The notes beneath the pieces are model-generated. The model worked only from the letters and a program-made list of their open reading frames with translations. It did no database searches and was not told where the DNA came from. Source: Arthrobacter celericrescens (GTDB lineage Bacteria > Actinomycetota > Actinomycetes > Actinomycetales > Micrococcaceae). Taken from it: 64,000 nucleotides of DNA. This document shows positions 52,398 to 60,755 of this stretch, piece after piece (the first letter of the stretch is position 1; each line of letters opens with the position of its first letter). The translations under genes were made by a program, and so were the position numbers. Location: the NCBI RefSeq assembly GCF_003614925.1, contig NZ_QYLP01000037.1, positions 57,748 through 121,747 on the forward strand, read 5' to 3'.

Positions 52398-53795
52398 ATG
52401 AGCACTGCCACTTTCACTTCGCCCGAACTCCACCACGACTCGCTGTCTCCGGCTGCCCGCCCGCTGGCCGCCGTCACCGGCGCCGAGCTGCAGGCACCGC
52501 TCATCCAGGGCGGCCACGTGCGCTACGCGAACCTGGACTACGGCGCTTCGGCCCCGGCCCTGACCGTAGTGTCCGCCTACCTGAACGAAGTCCTGCCGTT
52601 CTACGCAAGCGTCCACCGCGGCGCCGGCTACGCCTCGCAGATCAGCACCTCGGTGTACGAAAACGCCCGCAACATCGTGCGCGAATTCGTCGGCGGCCGC
52701 TTTGACGACAGCGTGATCTTCACCCGCAACACCACCGATTCGCTGAACCTGCTTGCCGGCTGCCTGCCCGTCGTGGACGGAAAGCACAGCGGCGAGGTGG
52801 TGTACCTCGACATCGAGCACCATGCCAACCTGCTCCCCTGGCAGCATGTGCCGCACCGCAGCATCGTGGCGGCACCCACCTTGGCCGAAACCCTGGCCAA
52901 CGTCCGCGAGGCCCTCGCCCAGGGCGGGGTCAGCCTGCTCGCCGTCACCGGTGCCTCCAACGTCACCGGCGAGATCCTGCCGGTCAAGGAACTCGCGGCC
53001 CTCGCCCATGAGTACGGCGCACGCATCGTCGTCGACGCCGCGCAGCTCGCGCCGCACCGGCGGGTCGACATCGCCGCGGCGGACATCGACTACCTGGTCT
53101 TCTCCGGGCACAAGCTCTACGCGCCCTTCGGCGCCGGCGTGATCGTGGGCCGTGCCGACTGGCTTGACGCCGGAACCCCGCACCTCGCCGGCGGCGGCGC
53201 CGTCCGCGAAGCCCGCCTCGACTCCGTCACCTGGGCTACCGGCCCGGCCCGCCACGAAGGCGGCTCCCCGAACGTGCTCGGTGCCGCCACCCTGGCCAGG
53301 GCCACCCAGGTCATCGCCGAACTGGACCAGGATGAGTGGCACGCCCACGAGTCCGCGATCCGCACCCACCTCGTCGAGGGCCTGAAGGAGATCGAGGGCG
53401 TCACCGTCCACCAGATCTTCAGCGACACGGACCCCGCCGACACCATCGGCGTGGTGAACTTCTCCCTCGAGGGCTACGACGCCGGCCTGGTCGCCGCCTA
53501 CCTCTCCGCAGAACACGGCATCGGCCTGCGGGACGGCCGCTTCTGCGCCCACCCCCTCCTCAAGCGGCTCGGCCTCCCCTCCGGCTCCCTGCGCGCCAGC
53601 TTCGGCCTGGGCTCCCGGCTGGAGGACGCCACCCGCCTGATCGCCGGGATCAAGGCGCTCAAGACCGAGGGCCTGGGCTGGGACTACGTCGTCGACTCAG
53701 GCCGCTGGGTTCCCGCGAACGACCACCGCAGCTACCCGCACTGGGCTCCGAACACACCCGGCACCGCGGGCGCAGCGCCCTGCAGCACCGACTGA
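52398..53795 (+). CDS. Group II cysteine desulfurase-like aminotransferase class V protein
   Basis: A 465-aa PLP enzyme of the SufS/class V family. PLP is held by K239 in LVFSGHKLYAPFGAG. The cysteine in the active loop is kept: LRDGRFCAHP (C383), like RTGHHCAQP of SufS, so it can form a persulfide. It lacks a suf operon around it. GAGG five bases before the ATG fixes the start at 52398. It is controlled by the SAM-IV riboswitch 70 bp upstream, so it is probably made when S-adenosylmethionine is scarce. Its sulfur acceptor is unknown. Confidence 0.85.
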   Translation: MSTATFTSPELHHDSLSPAARPLAAVTGAELQAPLIQGGHVRYANLDYGASAPALTVVSAYLNEVLPFYASVHRGAGYASQISTSVYENARNIVREFVGGRFDDSVIFTRNTTDSLNLLAGCLPVVDGKHSGEVVYLDIEHHANLLPWQHVPHRSIVAAPTLAETLANVREALAQGGVSLLAVTGASNVTGEILPVKELAALAHEYGARIVVDAAQLAPHRRVDIAAADIDYLVFSGHKLYAPFGAGVIVGRADWLDAGTPHLAGGGAVREARLDSVTWATGPARHEGGSPNVLGAATLARATQVIAELDQDEWHAHESAIRTHLVEGLKEIEGVTVHQIFSDTDPADTIGVVNFSLEGYDAGLVAAYLSAEHGIGLRDGRFCAHPLLKRLGLPSGSLRASFGLGSRLEDATRLIAGIKALKTEGLGWDYVVDSGRWVPANDHRSYPHWAPNTPGTAGAAPCSTD

Positions 53796-53843
53796 GTGCG
53801 GTAGATTCGTAGGGTATTCAAGGACCCTATGAGGAGTGGACGC

Positions 53844-54635
53844 GTGGCTTTGCGATCCGGTGGACACCGCGGCGGAGCCAGGCTCCACGGCCCGAAGCTG
53901 GACCACCGCCGGCGGCGCGAGCTCGGATTGAGCTTCCAGGACGGCGGCGAGCACTACCACCGGGTCCGGCCCGGCTACCCGGACGATTCCGCGGACTGGC
54001 TGGTGCCCGACGGCGCCCGGACCGCCGCGGACATCGGCGCCGGGACCGGCAAGTTCACCGCCCTGCTGCTCGAACGCGGCCTGGAGACTACCGCCGTCGA
54101 CCCTTCCGGGGACATGCTCGCGCAGCTGCGGAAGGACTACCCGGCGGCCACGGCACTCCTTGGCACGGCAGAGGCAACAGGGCTGGCGGACTCAGCATTC
54201 GACGTCGTCAGCGTTGCCCAGGCCTGGCACTGGTGCGATCCCCTCCTGGCCAGCACCGAACTGGCGCGGATCCTGCGCCCGGGCGGAGTGCTCGGCCTCG
54301 TGTGGAACCAGCTGGACACTTCGGTTCCCTGGGTCCACCGCCTCACCCGCATCATGCATGCCGGCGACGTCCACAAGCCGGACTTCCGGCCTGTAGTGGG
54401 CCCGGAATTCCGGGGCCTGGAAAGCCACCTGAGCCCGTGGGAGGATCCGGTGCTCCCCGAAGACATCATGGAGCTGACCAAGTCCCGCAGCTACTACCTG
54501 CGCGCAAATGAGGCCACCCGCGCGAAGGTCATGGCCAACCTCCACTGGTACCTGCACGAGCACCTGGGCCACGGACCGGCCGATGTCATCCGCCTGCCGT
54601 ATGTGACGCAGACCTGGCGGGCGCACAAGGCCTGA
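53844..54635 (+). CDS. Class I SAM-dependent methyltransferase
   Basis: 263 aa. The core motif is ADIGAGTGKFTALLLERG (about 60-77), with an acidic residue at VDPSGDML and the post-I region VVSVAQAWHWCDP. It matches the Methyltransf_11 branch whose members often act on small molecules. The GTG at 53844 has GAGGAG seven bases upstream. It lies 48 bp after the riboswitch-controlled gene and may share its transcript. Substrate unknown. Confidence 0.85.
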   Translation: MALRSGGHRGGARLHGPKLDHRRRRELGLSFQDGGEHYHRVRPGYPDDSADWLVPDGARTAADIGAGTGKFTALLLERGLETTAVDPSGDMLAQLRKDYPAATALLGTAEATGLADSAFDVVSVAQAWHWCDPLLASTELARILRPGGVLGLVWNQLDTSVPWVHRLTRIMHAGDVHKPDFRPVVGPEFRGLESHLSPWEDPVLPEDIMELTKSRSYYLRANEATRAKVMANLHWYLHEHLGHGPADVIRLPYVTQTWRAHKA

Positions 54636-54660
54636 GAAATCCCGGGCAGGCCGTTCACGG

Positions 54661-54666
54661 TAGGCT
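54661..54666 (+). promoter_or_regulatory. -10 box of the DtxR-family gene (leaderless type)
   Basis: TAGGCT, then AGGACG, then the GTG start at 54673. Confidence 0.5.
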
Positions 54667-54672
54667 AGGACG

Positions 54673-55386
54673 GTGAAGACCGGTACGCCCTCATCCTCGA
54701 TCGAGGACTACGTCAAGGTCATCTACTCGTTTACCGAGTGGCAGGACAAGCCCATCACTTCCTCGCAGCTCGCCCAGCGCCTGGGCGTGGCGAACTCCTC
54801 GGTCTCGGAGATGGTCCGCAAGCTCAAGGACCAGGGACTGGTGGACCACCAGCCCTACGGCGCCGTCACCCTGACCCCGGAAGGGATGCGGCTCGCGCTG
54901 GCCATGGTGCGGCGGCACAGGCTGATCGAGACCTACCTGGTGATGGAGTTCGGCTACAGCTGGGACGAAGTCCACGACGAGGCCGAGCTCCTCGAGCACG
55001 CCGTCTCCGACACTTTCATCGAACGCATGGCCCTGAAGCTGGGCAATCCGGCACGCGACCCGCATGGCGACCCGATTCCCGCGGCCGACGGCACCGTCGC
55101 CCTGCCGCACGCCCACCGCATGGCCGAACTGGATGTGGGCCACTCCGGCCGGATCACCCGGATCAGCGACGAAAACCCTGAGCTGCTGCGCTACCTGGCC
55201 GCGGAGGAAATCGACCTGGACGCCAGCGTGGAGGTCATGGGCCGCAAGCCGTTCGGCGGTGCCCTGGTGGTAAAGATCGGCAGCGGCCCGACCAGCCGCG
55301 AGTATGATCTGGCCGACGAGGTGGCTTCGGCGTTGTGGGTCGCCTCCGAGTCCGTGCACGAGGGCTGCACCCTGCACGACGCCTGA
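54673..55386 (+). CDS. DtxR/MntR-family metal-dependent regulator
   Basis: 237 aa with three parts: a winged helix (about 5-65: LAQRLGVANSSVSEMVRKLKDQGLV), a dimerisation and metal-binding domain (about 70-140: RRHRLIETYLV, WDEVHDEAELLEHAVSD, GNPARDPHGDPIP), and a C-terminal SH3-like FeoA domain (about 150-230). The three-domain form fits DtxR/IdeR or the manganese regulator subgroup. Without promoter targets I cannot tell iron from manganese. The GTG start is at the likely transcription start. Confidence 0.92.
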   Translation: MKTGTPSSSIEDYVKVIYSFTEWQDKPITSSQLAQRLGVANSSVSEMVRKLKDQGLVDHQPYGAVTLTPEGMRLALAMVRRHRLIETYLVMEFGYSWDEVHDEAELLEHAVSDTFIERMALKLGNPARDPHGDPIPAADGTVALPHAHRMAELDVGHSGRITRISDENPELLRYLAAEEIDLDASVEVMGRKPFGGALVVKIGSGPTSREYDLADEVASALWVASESVHEGCTLHDA

Positions 55387-55389
55387 TCT

Positions 55390-56799
55390 TTATTGGTTCT
55401 CCCCGGTCTGCGGCACCGTTTCCAATTCCGGGTTGCGGATCCCGACGGCGGACGCCGCCGCCCCGATCATGAGCAGCACCGCGGTGACCACCGCGCCCTG
55501 GTGCAGGCCCGCCGTCGTGAGCACCGGACCGGTGATGATCCCGGCGAAGGCGATGCAGATCAGGCCCGCGATGCGGGCCACCGCGTTGTTGATAGCCGAA
55601 CCGATGCCCGCCTGCTCGGGCGGCACCGCGCCCAGGATGGCGGCGGTCAGCGGGGCCACCGTCACCGCGAGGCCGATGCCGAACACGATCTGCCCCGGCA
55701 GCACCTGGGTCCAGTAGTTGAGTTCCGGCTGCACCGTAAGCAGCAGCAGGAAGCCGATGCCGCACAGCACCGGGCCGAAGGTCATGAACCAGCGGGGGCC
55801 GTACTTGCCGGCAAGCCCGCCGAAGTAGCTGGAAGCCAGCATGAGGATCACGGTGGACGGGAGCAGGGCGATGCCCGCTGTCGTCGCGGTCATCCCGCCC
55901 ACCTGCTGCAGGTAGATCCCCAGCAGGAAGAAGCCCAGGGAGAACGCCGCATAAATGGCCAGGGTGGCGATGTTTCCCCAGCCGAAGTTCCTGATCGCGA
56001 ACAGCCGGAGCGGCAGCATGGGCGCCGGAGTGCGGGCCTCGTGCGCCAGGAACAGGACCATGGCCACCACGCCGACCGCGAGCGGCATCCACACCAGGGG
56101 GCTGCCCCAGCCGAGGTGGCCCTGTTCGATGAAGGCGTACACCGGGCCGCCGAGTCCGACGATGGCCAGCAGCGCGCCGAGGTAGTCGATGCGTCCGGCT
56201 GCCGGATCCTTGCTGTCGTCGGCGCGCAGCTTCAGGACCAGGGGCCAGACCACGGCCAGCGGAATCACGTTGGCGAAGAAGAAGAAGAAGCGCCAGGACA
56301 AGTAGTCGACCGAAAGCCCGCCGATCAGCGGGGCCACGATGGCCGCGGCGCTGGTCCACCCGGACCACTGGCCGATGGCCCGCGACTGGGCCGGCCCGCT
56401 GAAGAAGTTCACGATCAGCGCCAGCGAACTGGGAACCACGAGGGCGCCGGCCACGCCCTGCAGCGCCCGCGCGACGACCAGGACTTCCCCGGACCAGGCG
56501 AGCCCGCACAGCACCGACGTCACGGCAAAGCCGCCCAGCCCCCATTCGAGCACCCGCACCCTGCCGAAATGGTCCGACAGCGAGCCTGCCACCAGGATCA
56601 GGCCGCCGAGCGTGAGCAGGTACGCATCCACCACCCACTGCTGGATGACCAGCCCGCCGCCGAGTTCCCGGCCGATGGCGGGCAGCGCCAGGTTGACCAC
56701 GAAGGTGTCCAGGAAGGCGATGAAGGATGCCACGATGGCCACCACGAGCACCCGCTTCTGCAGCGGTGTGGCAGGGGGAACCGCGGCCGCGTCACTCAT
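55390..56799 (-). CDS. MFS drug exporter, DHA2/EmrB-QacA type (14 membrane helices)
   Basis: A 469-aa major facilitator with 14 predicted helices. Motif A-like GSLSDHFGRVRVLEWGL follows helix 2; motif C is replaced by the region near APLIGGLSVDYLSWRFFFFFANV, which is typical of DHA2 proteins. Such exporters remove cationic or hydrophobic compounds by proton exchange. I preferred the ATG at 56799 over a GTG two codons upstream because TAGGCT lies exactly six bases before it. It converges with the DtxR-family gene, whose stop is 3 bp away. Confidence 0.9.
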   Translation of the reverse strand: MSDAAAVPPATPLQKRVLVVAIVASFIAFLDTFVVNLALPAIGRELGGGLVIQQWVVDAYLLTLGGLILVAGSLSDHFGRVRVLEWGLGGFAVTSVLCGLAWSGEVLVVARALQGVAGALVVPSSLALIVNFFSGPAQSRAIGQWSGWTSAAAIVAPLIGGLSVDYLSWRFFFFFANVIPLAVVWPLVLKLRADDSKDPAAGRIDYLGALLAIVGLGGPVYAFIEQGHLGWGSPLVWMPLAVGVVAMVLFLAHEARTPAPMLPLRLFAIRNFGWGNIATLAIYAAFSLGFFLLGIYLQQVGGMTATTAGIALLPSTVILMLASSYFGGLAGKYGPRWFMTFGPVLCGIGFLLLLTVQPELNYWTQVLPGQIVFGIGLAVTVAPLTAAILGAVPPEQAGIGSAINNAVARIAGLICIAFAGIITGPVLTTAGLHQGAVVTAVLLMIGAAASAVGIRNPELETVPQTGENQ

Positions 56800-56805
56800 G
56801 TGCAC

Positions 56806-56811
56806 AGCCTA
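56806..56811 (-). promoter_or_regulatory. -10 box of the MFS gene (leaderless type)
   Basis: TAGGCT on the minus strand, then GTGCAC, then the ATG at 56799. Confidence 0.5.
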
Positions 56812-56917
56812 CGCCCGGGCCTCGGCCTTGTATCCGGGCGAAAGGGGCGTAGTTTACAAAGTGGAGGCCAACGGCCTCCGGAGGTGGTCCCTCCGGGATC
56901 CGGCATAGGAGCGAGTC

Positions 56918-57052
56918 ATGCCCGACAAATCACCACACCAGCACGAGATGAAGAAGAGCGGCAAGTCCATCAAGCAGAAGCGGGCCGTCAAGCGCGCCAA
57001 GCACGATTCCGCGACCGATACCGACCCTGTTGCACATCTCAAGCGGAAGTAA
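56918..57052 (+). CDS. Small basic protein, 44 aa, unknown function
   Basis: MPDKSPHQHEMKKSGKSIKQ begins the protein, continuing with KRAVKRAKHDS and ending in HLKRK. It is very Lys/Arg-rich and has no membrane segment. AGGAG lies six bases before the ATG, and a strong terminator starts 3 bases after the stop, so it is expressed as a single unit. The composition suggests nucleic-acid or ribosome binding. I do not recognise the family. Confidence 0.65.
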   Translation: MPDKSPHQHEMKKSGKSIKQKRAVKRAKHDSATDTDPVAHLKRK

Positions 57053-57054
57053 GG

Positions 57055-57082
57055 AGTGTCCGGGGCACGCGCCCCGGACACT
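57055..57082 (+). terminator. Intrinsic terminator between the 44-aa gene and the protease gene
   Basis: A perfect 12-bp stem, AGTGTCCGGGGC (57055-57066) and GCCCCGGACACT (57071-57082), loop ACGC, followed by TCCGTCTC. It lies between convergent genes and may serve both. Further along, TAGCCCTGG is repeated at 57105 and near the protease stop. Confidence 0.8.
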
Positions 57083-57118
57083 TCCGTCTCAGCCCTGCCG
57101 ATCTAGCCCTGGTCCGAT

Positions 57119-58111
57119 TTAGCCCTGGCGCTCCATGGCTTCATCCAGTTCCTCCGGGATGGCAACCATGCCGAGCACCTTGCCGTCGCGCAGCACGGAC
57201 ATCCTGAACGGTTCCCCGAGCGCCTGCGCGAAGAGCAGCTTCTGCAGGCTTTCCGCGCTGGTGAGTGCCCTGTCCTGTGCGCTGAGCACCAGGTCGCCCG
57301 GCAGCAGCCCCGCACGTTCGGCCGGCGATCCGGCGATCACCTCAACGATCCGGAGACCTTCCTTGAATCCGGTCCGCACCACGGCGGCAACGTCCAGCGG
57401 TACTGGCGTGGTGACCAGTCCCAGGTAGGCCCGGACCACCCGGCCGTCCCGCAGCAGGGCGGCGATGATCCTCCGCGTGGTGCCGTTGATCGGAACGGCC
57501 AGGCCCAGTCCCGCGCCGGCCACGGCGGTGTTGATGCCCACCACCCGGCCCCGGGTGTCGGCCAGCGCGCCTCCGGAGTTGCCCGGGTTCAGCGAGGCGT
57601 CGGTCTGGATGACGTCTTCGATCAGCCGCGTGTGGCGTCCCGAACGCACCGGGATGGCGCGGCCGAGGCCGCTGACGACGCCGGCCGTCACCGAACCGGA
57701 CAGCCCCAAAGGGTTCCCGACGGCGACCACCAGTTGGCCCACCTTCAGTGTTTCCGCGTTGCCCAGGACCGCAGGGGGTGGCGCCTGGAGGGCACGCAGC
57801 ACCGCGAGGTCGGACAACGGGTCAGCACCAACGAGCTCCACCTCGCTGTGCCTTCCGTCGGCGAACAACGCCCGGCCGCTGCTCAACCCGGCCACCACAT
57901 GCGCGTTCGTCAGCAGGTAGCCGTCCTCGGTGAACACGACGGCCGATCCGGCGCCTCGCCTGATGAATCCGTTGCGCCGCGCGCTGCTCATCTCAAGCGC
58001 CGCGACGTGGGCCGTGACGCTCTCGGCCACGCCCGTAACGATCAGCGAGTACGCGTCCAGCGCGTCGCCGTCGTCCGTTCTTTCGCTGTCCAACGTTCTT
58101 TCGCCGTCCAT
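57119..58111 (-). CDS. Trypsin-like serine protease with PDZ domain (HtrA/DegP type)
   Basis: A 330-aa S1C protease. The catalytic triad is His in YLLTNAHVVAG, Asp in DPLSDLAVL and Ser in LNPGNSGGAL. A PDZ domain follows (about 235-325: GFKEGLRIVEVIAGSPAERAGLLPGDLVLS). Unlike most HtrA proteins, no signal peptide or membrane helix is present, so it may be cytosolic or exported by another route. The ATG at 58111 has AAGGAGG five bases upstream; a GTG one codon earlier is the alternative. The 14-bp palindrome GCAGGTAGACCTGC lies directly before the ribosome binding site (58124-58137) and may be an operator. Confidence 0.9.
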   Translation of the reverse strand: MDGERTLDSERTDDGDALDAYSLIVTGVAESVTAHVAALEMSSARRNGFIRRGAGSAVVFTEDGYLLTNAHVVAGLSSGRALFADGRHSEVELVGADPLSDLAVLRALQAPPPAVLGNAETLKVGQLVVAVGNPLGLSGSVTAGVVSGLGRAIPVRSGRHTRLIEDVIQTDASLNPGNSGGALADTRGRVVGINTAVAGAGLGLAVPINGTTRRIIAALLRDGRVVRAYLGLVTTPVPLDVAAVVRTGFKEGLRIVEVIAGSPAERAGLLPGDLVLSAQDRALTSAESLQKLLFAQALGEPFRMSVLRDGKVLGMVAIPEELDEAMERQG

Positions 58112-58240
58112 CACTGCCTCCTTGCAGGTCTACCTGCTTCAACGTGCGGGAAGGCAGCGCTAGTCCGCGTTCCGCTACGCCGTGGGTGAACCTGTATTCC
58201 GGGCGAAGATTCCGGCGAAGTTCCGGGCTGTGAGGGCACG

Positions 58241-58268
58241 AAAAAAGGCCCCTGTTTCCAGGGGCCTT
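58241..58268 (-). terminator. Intrinsic terminator of ssrA
   Basis: On the minus strand the perfect 10-bp stem AAGGCCCCTG/CAGGGGCCTT with loop GAAA is followed by TTTT. It lies 6 bases after the mature 3' end of tmRNA. Confidence 0.92.
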
Positions 58269-58274
58269 GTTTCG

Positions 58275-58640
58275 TGGAGATGGGGGGAATTGAACCCCCG
58301 TCCGATGTCGTGTTGTCAGGGCTTCTCCGGGCGCAGTTTGCGTCGGATTTTCTCGGCCCCAGCCATGCTGCAAACAGCTGGCTGATCCGGGCCCAGTCAT
58401 CTAAATGTCCCGCTTACCCCAATGACGAAGGCAAACAGCAGTGGCTATCTGAATGACGCCAGGAACCGGGGCGATAGCAACCCCGGGCTGACGGACTGTC
58501 TTACTGCTTAGGCAGCAAGAGCGAAGTCAGTGCGCTTAGATTCGGCACTTATTGGTTTGCAGACAGCGTTTACGAGATAATTCTGCATCCTCGGCCCGCT
58601 TCACCTGTCGCGACTAACATCGTCGAAACCGATCATCCCC
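58275..58640 (-). ncRNA. ssrA: tmRNA (trans-translation)
   Basis: A 366-nt tmRNA. The 5' end GGGGATG pairs with CATCTCC at the 3' end to form the tRNA-like acceptor; the discriminator is A and CCA is not encoded. The T-arm GGTTCAATTCC is near the 3' end. The tag frame (58546 down to 58508, minus strand) reads A-E-S-K-R-T-D-F-A-L-A-A then TAA. tmRNA rescues ribosomes stalled on broken mRNA, with SmpB encoded just upstream on the same strand. A SigR-type promoter motif lies 68-93 bp before the mature 5' end. Confidence 0.96.
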
Positions 58641-58707
58641 GTATTTTGTTACCAATGCCGCCCGGAGCAACGGGAAGACCCGCAATTCCGTCCGGACTAT
58701 CCATCAT

Positions 58708-58733
58708 AACGCACCTCCGCGGGAAAACATTCC
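58708..58733 (-). promoter_or_regulatory. SigR-type promoter motif upstream of ssrA
   Basis: On the minus strand GGAAT (58733-58729), exactly 18 bases, then GTT (58710-58708), the same form as the sigR promoter. The -10 element overlaps TTATGAT, which could also serve the main sigma factor. Confidence 0.6.
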
Positions 58734-58751
58734 ACGCCGGCACGGTGCGGT

Positions 58752-59222
58752 CTAGCGTTTGTTGCGTTCGCGCATTTCGCGCAGCGCCTCGCGGTTGTCC
58801 TGCTTTTCCCGGAGGGTCTGGCGCTTGTCATAGTCCTTCTTGCCTCGGGCCAGGGCGATTTCGACCTTGGCACGGCCGTCCAGGAAATAGAGCTGCAAGG
58901 GCACCACGGTGAAACCGGATTCCCGGATCTTGCCGGCGATCTTGTCCAATTCTTCGCGGTGCAGGAGCAGTTTGCGACGGCGGCGCGCGGCGTGGTTGGT
59001 CCAGCTCCCCTGGTTGTACTCGGGGATGTGGATTCCCTCCATCCACAACTCGTCGTTGTAGAAGGTGCAGAAGCCGTCGACCATGGACGCATGGCCTTCG
59101 CGGAGGGACTTCACTTCGGTTCCCATGAGGGCGATGCCGGCCTCATAGCTGTCCAGGATGTGGTAGTTGTGCCGGGCCTTGCGATTGGTGGCCACTACCT
59201 TACGGCCACTTTCCTTGGGCAC
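58752..59222 (-). CDS. smpB: SsrA-binding protein SmpB
   Basis: 156 aa. It binds tmRNA and delivers it to stalled ribosomes. Family motifs: [48 protein letters not shown], and a basic C-terminal tail ([14 protein letters not shown]...) that reaches into the mRNA channel. The start is GTG at 59222 with AAGGAG upstream. It lies directly before ssrA. Confidence 0.97.
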   Translation of the reverse strand: MPKESGRKVVATNRKARHNYHILDSYEAGIALMGTEVKSLREGHASMVDGFCTFYNDELWMEGIHIPEYNQGSWTNHAARRRRKLLLHREELDKIAGKIRESGFTVVPLQLYFLDGRAKVEIALARGKKDYDKRQTLREKQDNREALREMRERNKR

Positions 59223-59325
59223 GGTAGAACTCCTTGGTCTGTTGAGATTCCCACCAGTCTACGCCAGCAGGAGGCCCGGAATGCCGCGTCCCGCTTTGGC
59301 GGTGGATGCCGAAGCGGGGGCGGAG

Positions 59326-60753
59326 CTAAAGCAGGGTCATCGGGTCGACGGCGGCCGAGTCTAGCCAGGTCTCGAAGTGCACGTGGCAGCCGGTGGAGTT
59401 GCCCGTGGTTCCCGAGTAGGCGATCAGCTGGCCGCGGCTGACCTGCTGCCCCTCGGAAACGACCACGCTGGTGTTGTGGTAGTAGACCGTGGTCAGCGAG
59501 TGTCCGCCGATGACGCCGTGCGAGATCTTGACCCGGTTGCCGCCGCCGTCGTTGCCCCAGCCTGCCGAGAACACCGTTCCCGCGGCCGTCGCGTAGACCG
59601 GGGTGCCGCAGGCGGCACCGAAATCTAGGCCGGTGTGCATGTATCCGCCCTGGCCGTAGAAGTCGATCGTCCCGGGAGGCGTCGACCGCCAGCCGAAGCC
59701 GGAGGTGATCGGCACGTTCGCAGGCACGGGGTGGATCAGCCCGAAGGCCGAGTTCGCGGGCACCACCGGAGGGTTGTACGGCTGCACCGGCCGGTTTTGC
59801 GCCCGTGCTGCCGCGGCCGCTGCCTCGGCGATCCGGCGCTGCTCGGCCTCCCAGGCTTCACGCAGCTTGCGGTCGCGTTCGGCGATTTCGGCAGCCACGG
59901 TGGCCTGCTGTTCCTTCACCTGCGCAAGCTTGGCCTGGATGCCGGGCTTTGCCGCCTGCAGCTGGCTGTTCAGGCGGGTGGTGTCGGCAATGAGCTTGTC
60001 GACTTCGGCCTTCTTGGCGGCGGCTTCATCGCGGGCGGCCTTCTCGCGCGCCAGGGCGGCGTCGGCCTTCGCCTTCAGGTCACGGATTTCCTCCTCGACG
60101 GCCGCGAGGCGCGCCTGGGAGTTCACGTTGGTGGCGTTCTGCTGGGTCAGCTTGGTCATCGCAGCATTCTGGCTGCGCATGGCCTGGTCGGCGAGGTCCA
60201 TGGTTTCGGTGAGGCTGCCGCCGTCGTTCGATCCGAACAGCAGCGCAACGTTGGTGGGCACGCCGCCGGACTTGTACGCCTGGGAGGCGATCTGGCCGAT
60301 CAGCTTCTTCGTCTCGCTGATCTTCTGCTTGTCGTTTTCCAGCTGCTCGGTGATCTTGGCCTTGTTCTGCTGGGCCAGGTCCACGCGCGCGGCCAGGGCT
60401 TCGACTTCCCGGACGGCGGAGGCCACGCGTCCCTGCGCCTCAAGCAAGGCCTGCTGCGCGCCGGGCAGGCGGCCCTGGTAGATCACCAGGTCGCCGGCGG
60501 CCTTGGCAATCCTGGAGTCAACGAATTCCAGGGACTGCTCCACCCGTGCGGCTTCGGCCTCGAGGGCGGATTGCTTGTCCTCAAGTTCGTCGGCGCGGGC
60601 GATCGGCGCCGCGGCACCGAGGCCGGCAGCAAGCGCCACCGCCAGGGCGGCGGCCACGATTTTCATCCGGTGCGCCGCAAGCCGCAGCTGCACCGGCAGC
60701 GGGACCCTTCCCGACGCCGGCAGGGCACTTTCTTGCTCTTCGCTGCGGTTCAT
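59326..60753 (-). CDS. Murein hydrolase activator/M23 peptidase with coiled coil (EnvC-like)
   Basis: 475 aa. A signal-anchor or signal peptide near residues 28-55 (KIVAAALAVALAAGLGAAA) is followed by a long coiled coil (about 56-330, with many heptads rich in Ala, Lys, Glu and Gln) and an M23/LytM domain (about 345-475). The zinc motifs HTGLDFG and CHVHFETW are intact, so it may itself cut peptidoglycan, unlike E. coli EnvC, which is inactive. The gene starts 2 bp after ftsX. FtsEX proteins drive such coiled-coil hydrolases during division, so it is the likely effector of this FtsEX. The ATG at 60753 has AAGGTG upstream. Confidence 0.9.
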   Translation of the reverse strand: MNRSEEQESALPASGRVPLPVQLRLAAHRMKIVAAALAVALAAGLGAAAPIARADELEDKQSALEAEAARVEQSLEFVDSRIAKAAGDLVIYQGRLPGAQQALLEAQGRVASAVREVEALAARVDLAQQNKAKITEQLENDKQKISETKKLIGQIASQAYKSGGVPTNVALLFGSNDGGSLTETMDLADQAMRSQNAAMTKLTQQNATNVNSQARLAAVEEEIRDLKAKADAALAREKAARDEAAAKKAEVDKLIADTTRLNSQLQAAKPGIQAKLAQVKEQQATVAAEIAERDRKLREAWEAEQRRIAEAAAAAARAQNRPVQPYNPPVVPANSAFGLIHPVPANVPITSGFGWRSTPPGTIDFYGQGGYMHTGLDFGAACGTPVYATAAGTVFSAGWGNDGGGNRVKISHGVIGGHSLTTVYYHNTSVVVSEGQQVSRGQLIAYSGTTGNSTGCHVHFETWLDSAAVDPMTLL

Positions 60754-60755
60754 CG

